Under the pieces are notes generated by a model. The model made no database searches. It was not told the origin of the DNA and was given only the letters and a program-made list of their open reading frames with translations. A DNA stretch of 36,793 nt, from NCBI RefSeq assembly GCF_000003815.2, contig NC_049987.1, forward strand, positions 2,842,932 to 2,879,724, written 5' to 3'. The position numbers were made by a program, and so were the translations under genes. The stretch is from Branchiostoma floridae (lineage: Eukaryota; Chordata; Leptocardii; Amphioxiformes; Branchiostomatidae). Positions 20,709-32,700 of the stretch are shown here, one piece after another (within the stretch, counting starts at the first letter, position 1; every line of letters starts with the position of its first letter).

Positions 20709-23700
20709 GTAATTAGTTGTCTTTTCTTCTGTTAAACTATCCCTAAAACAACTGAGTTGATATTCAAATGATGTTTAAAGTCTGTGCTGTGTAACTTTGC
20801 GTTTGTGAATCGCTATTGCCATGTTGCAAAGATTTCAAAGACCGCAATGACACTCTGTAACAAGCACGTGTTAAAAACAAAACGGTTGCTTGCTTCGTGA
20901 GTTTATACGACTGTTTTCCTATGTTTCTACATCTAAGCATTCACTTTGCTACGCAAGACGACAGTTGTAGACCGAGGTAGCCATTATAAGGTTTAAATCA
21001 CGTTATATCTGACACGTTGTTGAAGGTCACTATCTTGTGCGATGCAATGTCGTGTTCTAAATGTTGCAAAACACGGTTATGATTACACGGTTAAAATTAT
21101 GGCCTCCCGTGTAAAAGTCTGTAGCATTTATAACGTGTTATCTCCGAATATAAATATGGGGTGTTATAAAATCATAATTGAGCCTATAGCTGTAACAGAA
21201 TTTCTCATCTTCAGTTTGCATGAAGTAAGAACGTTTGTTCACAAAATGTAACGTTAACGTTAGACTTCGTTATGTTTAACGTTAACTTAGTTTCAGACTG
21301 TCGCTCTCAGTAGCAAAAAGAGCACGTTTGGTACATTCCGTTACAAAAAGATTCAACGAAGTAAACATCTTGTTTTGTCAAGTTTCTTTCTGTCGAAAAG
21401 CTTGTGGTAATAAAAGTCACATTTGCGATGTTCTTGTGTTGCAAAGTGACCCTTGTTAGACTCGATTAATTTGCAACAATCAACAAACTACGAAAAGATC
21501 GCCTTTTAAGAAATAATTTTCCTATTCTTATTATACGATCTACCACGAGTAAACTGTAATTGACTGGATTTGCGAAAACAGCGATTAGAAGTTTGCAGGA
21601 CCTAAGTTGGAGAAGGAAAATGATACTGAACTGTGACGTTTTGACTGCAACATTTTAGACACTCGTCAACAGATACTGTAAATTCTCGGAGGGAGAATTA
21701 ATGATAATGTTATTCCTTCGTTGCTATATCTGGAAAATATTGCTTATCACACCAAAGAGACTGGGGAACCCTGTTTTGTTGTTCAAAACATTTTAAATCA
21801 ACGTGTTACTCACACTTCCTGTTCTCCACTAAGCGGGAGGAATATTAAAGCATTTCGCAACAATTCAAAGTTATTTGGTAAAGAAAATGGTGTAAATGAG
21901 TGTGAAATCTATGCATTTGCTATACACATGTGCATACAATATGACAATAAGTACAAATTTCGTATCCATTGACCTAGCAAACCAGTTCAATAACTAAATT
22001 GCCGGGCAAAATAACTCCAGACATACTAGAATCATTCCTCCCCGCGTTCGAATATGACACAACAATCATCTCGTTGCTACGGTAACCCATGTAAATAAAC
22101 CCATATCGATCTCAGCTGACCTACAGCACAGATCACGATACAGCGATGGCGTCCTTTAGGAGGTAATTTGTTGTCTTTTGTTTGGTTTCACTTCCTGTGA
22201 AAACAACTGGGTTGTTTTGACAGTTCCAAAGAGCGCTACTGTGGTGTGGTTTGAACGTTCGAGATCGTTATGGTTACAAAAAGTGAATTTTTTTGTCAGG
22301 GTTCCTATCGCCGTACTTCAAGGGTTGTTCTAAAAGTGTAGCAACACGTGTTTATGTATTTAAGGCCGAAAAATGTCATGGACTTGTACTTTACGTACTG
22401 TACAATGAAAATAGTTTTGATTACATCTATCTATGGCTTGTAATTGGCATATTTGGAGTTTATAACATCTTTGTTAGGGATTCGGGGCGATTTTTGTAAC
22501 AAAATTTGACGTCTTGTCCACATTTTGTTCTTGTGTTTTGTATCTACTCGTCATTGTGTTAAATACTCTCTAATGGCAAGGCGTTGGCCCCAAATATGGC
22601 CTCTTTATCAAATAAATGCCAAATCATATCACTTTTACGTGTTTAAAGGTTTACGTAAATAACTTGTTCTATAAATACAAGGCCATGTAGCATTTGTTTA
22701 CACAATGGTTGCTCTCGTTTTACGATTTGATAAACCTATTGAATGAAGTGTACATCAAATGGTAGTCATCGGCCTTTATGTTATTTCAATTTTATTAGAT
22801 TTTTATAACTGCCAGTTTTATGTATCAGGTATATGCAATTTGGTATCTACTGAGTTGGCTGTAATGTACACGACATGCTGTATCGCGAGTTTGATTTGAT
22901 ATCAGATGACAGTACCAATGTCACCCTAATATCTGGCACAGACTATATTATTTTAGTATCCAAGAATTCTCTAAATCTTTAGTGCGAGTAAACCCTTTGT
23001 CTAAACAGAATCTTTTGCGTGAGTTTTGTTGAAAGATTTTATATCAGTCGTTAACAAGCACAAAAATTAACCTTAGAAAATATGCCAAGTTCGGTCTTAA
23101 TCAGAATATATTTTTTACTGTTACAGTGACTTTGAAAACTACAGTGATGAGGAGGAGAACCTATTCCAACCGAGGTAAGAAAGGCCCTGAAATACTAATG
23201 AACATTTAGCGTTTCTGTAGAATATGTGTGGAGGTTGCCGAACTGTTTAAAAAAATGATTGTATATTTCTAGTGGGTTCTGAGTAATTCAACACTTGTCT
23301 TACAACAAGATTATTTTCTTACAGACTACCCACAATCCAAGAGGAGGTGGACAGTGAGATCAGGTAGTTTGGTACTCCTGCACTTACTGTTAAAAGACTG
23401 TACTTAAAGTTAGAAGTCTATAGAATGTACCCCTCATCTATAGTTTATTGAAAGTATGAAGAAGAAATGCACCTGTTTAACAAACTTAGATAAGGTGAAA
23501 ATTGTTTTGCACTTCTGCTTGAATGTATTCGGATTTTTTTCTCAGGCTAGAAATATATTTACAATACTTGCTCATACGAAAAGGAAAAGATAGGTAGATA
23601 AGGTGAGGGGGTTTGCAATAATACTTTCCCTACCATTTTGCATCGAAATGGCAGGTACATTGTAAGAATTATAATTCTGTCTGGATACTGAACTCAAGAC

Positions 23701-26700
23701 AACATATGACGGCTTTCAATATCGCTTTTGGGATGACGTCCTTTGAGATAAAGGAAATATTTTTTCTGCTTATGTGTTCCAGTGAATGGGAGTGGGACAG
23801 CGAGGAGGATTTGGAGGAGAAGAAGGCAAATGAGCAAGAAGACGAGGAGATGGCTCAAAAGGTGAAAGAGGATCCGGAGGAAAAGAAAGAGGCGAGGGAG
23901 AAGGAAGGAGACGGAGAGGCAGAGGAAGGAAACATCACCTGGACATCTCCATATCCAGGTCTGAAAGAAAACAGGTAATGCTGGCCATGGTGTCCCTTTC
24001 TAAGACATGCAATCTTGTCTTGGAACATCGTTTCTCTTGGGTATTCTTGTTTAAACTCTTCAGTGCCCAGAAGACAATCTTCATAAATTCAAATCGATGG
24101 AACTGATAGCACTAGCAAATATAGCATTAAAATGACCAAAAAAATGTTATCGTTTTCTTTACAGCTCTTCTGATGAAGAGGGTGGCAACGACGATGCAAA
24201 GATCTTAAAGAAGCAGCTGAGTTTAGCAAGAGCTGAGATTAGTGCGAAGGAACTGTAAGTTTAATTAAAACACTTTATCTTTAAAAGCTTTTGATTTCTT
24301 GAAATGTTTCCAGTGTTGTACTTAAGTGAATTGTGATGTATGAGGATCCGAATGCAGTGTTTAATAGAAATGTATATGTAAACTTATATTGTAGGTTGTA
24401 AGCAGTATAATATTATTATTGTTAAGATTTTAAAGTTTGTAAACGGCATGTTTTGCAGAAACATCAACAAGCAGGCGCAAGATATCAACCGACTGATTAA
24501 GCGCAACTTTGAGCTGATCGATGAAAACAAGGAGTTCAATCGGTCAGTTTTTACAGCTTTCTATTTTTGTTTTCGATTGCCCTACACTTTAGAATACTTT
24601 TATAATACAGGACATATCTTATAACTTTTTTTTTGCTTTAATTGATATATAGATGTTGCATTTATGATTTTTACTATGCTATTTAGAATAAAGGTATTCT
24701 GGTAGACTTTGTTATTGTTAATGTCGTTGTCTAGCCCCCTTTTCTGGACTATTTGGTTTAGAGTGATTTCTCCCAACTTAAAATCATACCTAACGTGATA
24801 TTCTACCTAATTTGTAATCATTCATATCTTTGTTCGATTTTTGAGCAGGATATGGCATTATATCTTTTCCAGATTATCAGTGGGAAATCTGAAACTACTG
24901 TTGTCTATTGTAGTTTATATGGGTTATAACTTGTTTTGTTTTTTACAGCAACGTGTCTGCAAAGGAGAAGAAGATGGCAAGGTGAGAACATATTAAGAAG
25001 AGGTCATCGAAAGGGTATCATCAGTGAAAGATTACAATCGTATTGCTAGATTACAACACCAGATTACAATCGTATTGCTTAGCATAGCAGTTCATTTTTT
25101 CGACTGTTCTTTCTATAGGATCCATCACTTCGATTAAAATAGAGCTATACACATAGTATAAGTTCCGATCTGAAAATCTATTTACCATCCATTGCAATTA
25201 CACTTAACATTTTTTTTACATGCACTTTTCTATAGGCTTGTCAATTCATATCTATTTTTTACCACTAGGTATAGTTTGCTTCATTGGTAGAACACCTTAC
25301 AAAACTCGCTGTCCTTTTAATGTGTCAATGATTGCTCCTGTATCCAATTTTCTTACTACTTTTTAAACCCTTTTTACCAATCCAAATATCAATCATCTAC
25401 AGGAACAATACTGCCTTGAAGTGTGAAGTCAAGGAGCTCAAGGCAAGGCTGTTACACTTCCGAGACGAGTGTGACCGGTAGGAAAACATTTCTTAGAAAT
25501 GTTATTAATAAGCAGTGGGTTAATCCATTGTTGATTGCCTATGTATACCGATTGACTTTTGAGTGTTTAATATGTGGATCAAAAACTAACTTGACATTTC
25601 TATTTGCACCTCTTCTTGTATTGCCATAATGGAGTATTTCTATATAATACCACAGAAGGATACTACAAAGCATTCACACTACAAAAACATTAGATACAGA
25701 CACATACTGCCTTGTCTTTACTTGTAATGTAACTTGTATCTCTGTATGTAGAAATATGGTTATTTGAAAAAAAGAGATATACAGTTTATTTTCTCCTCTA
25801 TATAAATTTAGTTTTACTATGATAACTTCAATCTTAGAAGTGAATGATACTCACAAAACATGGAAAATACTTTGAGAACGAGACCTGTGCCTGTATTTTT
25901 TTACCAATGAGAACCCTGGAAAAAGCGGGTAGTATATGGGATTTTAATGACCTGGGTTAGGGAGAAATTTGAGCCTTCTGATTGGTCCACGCCTCCTGGA
26001 TGTATGATAATGATTGCCAATGACTTACTGTCTGTGTGTATCGTCAGTGCGATTGTTATGTGTTCTACCACAAAATACACTAACATCGTAACTGTTTCTA
26101 CACCCTTGATCCTTTACACGCCATTTATAAGATTTCCTTATTTTTAAAGTGACCTTGAAGAGTACTTGATTGAAAAGAGGGCGCTTGAGGCCGACATTCA
26201 GGATGAACAAGAGAAAAATGAACAACTGAAAAGGTATGTGTGTATGTTTTTTTCGTTGCAAAACGTTATTTGATATTTGATGTGCAACATGCATACTTCA
26301 TACATCAATCATTTATTAGATCGTTATGATCTATAAATTTAGTCATGATAGCGTAAGTAAATGTATGGGAAAGATGAAGAATTTGAACGACTTCTTTAAG
26401 GATTTCAACTTTCAGTTTTGCAGTCTAATTGTAGAAAACTTAAACTTAAGGTGCTCTCCAAGATGAATCCCAAGTACTAATGGGAAACATCTCTAACTCT
26501 TTTATAACACTCTGATGACACAAGCCTTTTTTTAAAAGTATGTATGATGTTCCTAGAGCTTTGTATAGACGTCAATGGCCCAACAATTTAGTACAATTCT
26601 TGCTATTCTCAGAATGCTACCGAATTCTGCAGAACTGTACATTTCTCTGGGCACATATTATTACATTAAGTTACTGATAACCTCCAGTTACATCATACAT

Positions 26701-29700
26701 ATAGTAATACAATTGGTCAATGCAACTAAGAAATATACATGTTTAGACTGCAACCCTTTTTCTTTAGTGTTGCCTTTTTCAAGGACTTGAAATATGCTGA
26801 TGAATAACTTAAATTAACCATTTTTTGCTATTGAAGGTAATTAGGAAAAGAGGAGTCCTTACAAAAGTAAGGAAAACATGGTCCCGTCTTTTTTCCGTAT
26901 TCACTGAACCGTTGTGCCTTGTATGTTATAGAGAGCTAGAAGAGACAAAAAAGGCATCGGGAAGATTTGCAGAAGTCAAGGAGCTGTTTGAGGTCACCGT
27001 TGAACATGAGCAAGCTGAAAACGAACGACTGAGGAGGTGGGCATTAAACTATCTTTTGTGGGGTTTATCTGGGCATTTGTACATTGCCTCCTCAGGGCCT
27101 TTGACATTGGACCTGTTCTTCTAGATGCGTTTTGTAACTAAATTGAAACAGAATATAGCCATTGGTTTTTTTTTCATTTTCATTCATGTTCTGGTCTTAG
27201 AAAAGTAAAAAAAAATTCCAAATTTTTCTAGAAATAAAATAGCAACAATGGTACCCTTGCTTTATGTTGCTTTAGAAATGTACAACGTGACAAATTCTTT
27301 ATGTCATTTGCCAAGCTTTAACAAGAAAAAAACAGTTTCTTTTACATTTAGTATGGTGCATTTTTTTATACAAATTAAATGTTATATATTATATATGACA
27401 GGGACCTTGAAAAGGCAAATGATGCAGCAGAAGAACTTGCAAAAGCAAAGGATTCTCTCCAATCTGAAGTGCAGCAGGAACAAGCTGAAAATGAAAAGCT
27501 TAAAAAGTATGTATCTCCTGGTTGATATTTCATATTCTATGATTATTATCTATTACTCGATATAAAACGTGAATTTGACAGCATTTAAATATTTTATAAT
27601 GGAATATCCTCCAGCGAAAATTACAGACAAAATGGACTGACTATTCTGTATCTAATTTGAGTTCGAAATATAACTAACAAATACTTTTGCTTGACATGTT
27701 TATGCTCTTTTGTTGGTCATTTAGGTACTGCGTTCTTGACGTAAGCATTTTTTCCCTTTTCCTGTCTGTTATAGAAAACTGGAGGAGACCAAGACTGCAT
27801 CAGAAGGGTTTGCGAAAGTGAAAGAGTCTCTTCAGGCCACAGTTCTACTTAAAGAGAATGAATGTGCAAGACTGAAAAGGTCTGTATTTACTTTTAATTT
27901 CCATATGAAGTATTTCATTGAAATTGAAAAAAGAGCCTTATTGTAATTATAATCACGTGGTTATCTTTTTATTTAAATATTCTAAAAACTTGTTTTGTAG
28001 GGAGCTAGAAAAGACAAAGAAAGCTTCAGAAGCATGTGCCAAAGAAACGAAGTCTCTACAGACCACAGTTCAACATGAAAAAGAAACGAATGCAAGCCTT
28101 AAAAGGTATGTACCTAATACAGTATATGCTTTCAGTTTCTATCACGAAACTTTATGCCTGGTATGTAGGCATGTGTTAGATGTAAACTTTGTCTTGTCCA
28201 ATTATAGGTTTAAGAAAACATTTGTGCTTGCAATTTAGTAAGACAATAGTTTGGTATGTAAGTTTTGCTTGTGTAGATGAATTTCCTGGATACACGGAGC
28301 ATCTGAAATTAACTACTTTAAGATATGACCCATTGAGTCTCCACAACCATGACAAAAAAAACTTATATCCCTTTGATGACATTTTATTCTTTCCTTTAAG
28401 CTTTTTTTGTTCGTACACTAAAATTTACTTTTTAAAATCTTTCAATAGGGAACTGGACGAGACAAAGAAGGCATCAGAGGGATTCAGAAAACTAAAAGAG
28501 TCGCTCCAGGCTGAAGTTCACCGTGAACAAGCTGAAAATGCAAGACTGAGAAAGTATGAGTTTTTCTTTAAACGTTAAATGTTTTACCTTATAAATCTTA
28601 TCGTATAATCTTTAATAGATCAGTGTCCTTCGCTTTCTTATACATATATCTAAACTTGTCTCTTGAGACATTGAGCCTTACATTGTTTGTTTTTTTATAT
28701 TTACCATTTAACGAAAGCTTTAAATGTCCATTGCAGGGTGTTGGAGGAGACAAAGGTGGCATCAGACGGATTGAAGGACGCAAATGAGTCTCTTCAAGCT
28801 TCAGTTCATCGTGAACAGGAGGAAAATTCAAAGCTGAAGATGTATGTGTAACCCTTCACAACATGCATTTTGTCAAACTATTCTGCATGGCTTGCATACA
28901 ATCTCCATTGTAAATGGAAACATTCTCCTAGAAAACAATGTACGGTAAAATAATCTCAGCATTGAGCGAGTTGCTTGTAACATAGCATACTTCAACTTTC
29001 TGCTATGCATGTTACTTGGAATTTTTTTTTTCTAAATGTTTCAAAGATTTTAAAGACTTTTATATGAGTGATGCATTTGCATTTTATTTGCATATTATAT
29101 GATGGATTTTTCAAAACTTAAGTTTTTTCCTCAGTTATTGAATTTCTTTTTTTAGANNNNNNNNNNNNNNNNNNNNNNNNNNNNNNNNNNNNNNNNNNNN
29201 NNNNNNNNNNNNNNNNNNNNNNNNNNNNNNNNNNNNNNNNNNNNNNNNNNNNNNNNCAAACTATGACCTCTATAACTATCAAATAAAGATGTCAGTCCAT
29301 TTTAAGTTGGTTCCGACAATATAAACACTCAGTTCATTCAAACTTACCTGTTATAAATAATTTATTACCGAGGTTCATTTATGCCATATGTTTGGTACTA
29401 ATGTTATCAGCTAGATGTCCTTTTATTACTTATAATGTAATACTTGTGTTTGAAATATATTTCATTGACTATCTTTACAGGAAACTCGAGCTGTTTAAAG
29501 CTGCTAACAATAACGAGATTGCAGCAATGAGGAAGGAAAATGAGGCCCTGGGGCGTTCAGTCAGCTTTCTCTCTGACAAAAACAAACGTCTCACCAGGTA
29601 CTTACATAATATCAAATTTAGTGGTGTCAGAACATTATAGTATACGCTACACTATTTTGTACACTAGTTTTTTTTTTGATTTATTTACTAACACTGCAAG

Positions 29701-32700
29701 TGAACTGTTGCGATGCTTCAAATTAATGTAATAATATAAGCATTGCATTTGGTACAAATGGTAAAGAATTTGCAAATAAATATATTGTTTCTACATCAGT
29801 CTTCACTGTCCAGCTGTGATACATTCACTTTATATCTGTTTTGTAAATAAATATAAAAAATTCTCAAATGTGTCAATCAAGAGTTTCAAAATATGTTTTG
29901 ACTAAAAAGCCTTTTTTTTTGTAATTTTCGCTTTGTATTAGTCAAACCGATCTTATATTGTGTCTTTTATCAAACTATGTATCTTACACACAGAGAATTG
30001 GCTGAGACCAAGAATCTTGTTCTGGAGAAGGAGACCCTGGAGATAACTGTGAAGAAACTGACATTGGTCAACAAGAAACAAGCAAAGTAAGAAATAACAT
30101 AAACTTACATAGATACGATACATTAGTAGAGGCAGTGTCAATCCAGACACATCTTCAACACTTGAACATGTATGTAGTGTGTATATTAGAAACGTCAGAC
30201 GTTGCTGCCAAATATTGCTGTGACCGAGACAAATCTCTTGTGTCTCTCTTTTTCTCTCCCCCCCCCTCTCTCTCTATACATATATGGTTTATTCATGAAT
30301 TAGTGTTCAAGTTTTTTCTATATCGTTATTGCAGGAAAATTGATGAAGCGAAAAAGGCATACAGCAAGGTTCTGGTGACCCTACAGAAGCTTCAAGACAC
30401 GGACAGTGACAGCATGACAGAGGACAGTAAAGACACATCCTCAGCAGACTCACTGGAGTGGACACAGGACAGCAGCACATTCGCTCAGTAAGTAACACAG
30501 ATAGCTTTCGTATCAAAATATTTCGCCATGCAAGTTACCAGGAGGGTTTATTTATTTAAAGATGAACTTTTGTGGAAAAGCTTATGATGTTTGGTGTAGA
30601 TTTGTTTGGGCAGTATCTTAATGGGCATTTTTCTCTTCCACAAAGTACCTCTAAAGTATCTCTTCCACATTCATCCCTGATTTAAACTAGCAGTCCGTAC
30701 CACGTGAAATAATCCAATAATATGGTTGTTTTCCTTATGTCAAGTGCAAAGTCATTTACAATTCAAGTATTATTATTCTATTAATGTATTTTCCTTATCA
30801 AAACGAATGGAAATAATGCTGATTCACCTTTAATATATTTTATCAAATCTATATAGTTGATTTGTTTTCTTGGCTTATTCTTGCAGGAAACCGGAAGACT
30901 CACAGAAGACCTCAAGCGACAAACTCGCTATATTAAAGGAAGATGAGGCAGTGGAGCCTTCAGTTGGCCTTCTGTCTGATTGCATCAGAAATAGGACCAA
31001 GTAAGTAAATTCCATTCGTCTACGATATACGCATCTGCATATGTTCATTCAACTTTAACTTGGTTACGTTCGTTAGTCCTTCTAAAAAATGTAAAGATAT
31101 AAACGATGCTGTATTAACGATGGCCGCAAAAAATATAAAGTATTCTGCATTTGCAATTTGATATGTTTTTTCTACTAAAATACATGTCCAAAATAAAAGT
31201 TATCACTCTGCTAACACAGGGAGCGTGTTGACCTCAAGAAAGCTGCAGAGGAGAAGGAGCTCCTAGAGGCGATTGTCAAGAAGCTGACCACGGACAACAA
31301 AAGACAAGCGAAGTAAGACTGTGTTAAATGTATTGTGTAAATTTCTCCATGATTTCTTCTACCTCTCTTAATCATTATGTGGCACAAATCAAAGTTCTTT
31401 TGTCGGAATAAAGAGACTCTTGTTGCATTGCAATAACATATCTTTATTCAGTGTCTAACTAACCTGATCAAGCTATTTACGAAATTACTTCATCCTCTCC
31501 TTGTCCTGTTGACTAATAAATTAAATCTTATTTGAACAATAACATTGTAATGCGGTTTATCTATGATACTGTTCTCACTGCCATCTATAATTTTCAAATT
31601 CCTGTCTCTGATGTGCAAATATGCGATTCTTTTATATTTCAAAACGACATAAGAAACATTTGCCATTGAGAAACACATTATGGTTTATGGATTATCGGTT
31701 TTAGATATGGTCTATTGATAATGCTTTCTTGGCGGTAGTTTTGATTCTTTGCAGCATTGCTTAGCTAATTGTTTTCCTTAGAGGCAATATACACTTTCAG
31801 CTTTATTTTTCTTCAACGTTAATCCTTAATCCTTTTCTCAAATAATGTTTTATGGTTTTACAGGATGTTGGAGGATAAAGACAGGTTGCAGAAGAACCTG
31901 GATTCCAGCAATAAAGCAATTCAGCATTATCTTCGCGCCAGCGAGAAGCTTCTGGCGGAGAATGACAGGCTGGAAAGGTAACTCAACTGTATGCAATTAG
32001 CTTACTCCTGCATAAAAATGACGGGGACATTTCAATGTCTACAACACGATAAGATTTTAAGTCTGGATACTCTGAGTGACATTCCATTACTATACTCTAT
32101 AGATATTATTTACCTAGATGTTTAAGAATGGTGTATTAGAAAATGATATTAAGCAATCAGTGACACAGTGTATCGAGCCAGCAAAAATTCAAAGGAAATC
32201 ACAATGTACTTAAATATAATATCGACAGTTTGGAAAACGCTATAGTTATCATGTTGGTTTTGTTAAAATACTTATAAGGTTGCACATGTATCGCAGTGAC
32301 CAAAACATGTTGGTTTTTAATCCTTAAGAAATTGATATTTGACAGGGTAATTCGTATCATTACGTCGTGTAGATGCTAATATCATAGTGTGTTAATTTCA
32401 TTGACCTTTTTTTCGTTTACAGTAAACTGGCAAAGTCCCAAAAGACGTCAAACAACCAAATTGCCGCCTTGAAACGGGAGAATGAGACCCTGAAGCGAGC
32501 GATGGGCTCCGTGTCTGATCAAAACAACATTCTCAACAGGTATGCACGTTTTAGTTTTAAAATCATTTGTTTAGAACTGTTAGAATGGCAAAACCGTTAC
32601 ATTGCATTTCATAATCATTAGAATGATTATAATCAACTTGTAGTTCAGATTTAAATATATTGTGAAAGTTATAGTTGTAAATTTTAAACTTTGTTCCAAC

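Larger units (their letters stand above)
20578..20725 (+). promoter_or_regulatory. Promoter plus first exon segment, copy A
   Basis: A 148-bp segment that recurs without gaps at 22032-22179 with seven mismatches (about 95% identity). It contains an X-box, a forkhead-like site, the ATG and first 17 coding bases, and the donor AG|GTAATT. Sequence on either side of the two copies is largely different. Confidence 0.85.
22032..22179 (+). promoter_or_regulatory. Promoter plus first exon segment, copy B
   Basis: Second copy of the 148-bp segment, 1454 bp downstream of copy A. X-box, forkhead-like site, ATG and donor are all kept. Behind the donor the intron diverges, apart from a shared AAAACAACTGRGTTG word. 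Confidence 0.85.
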
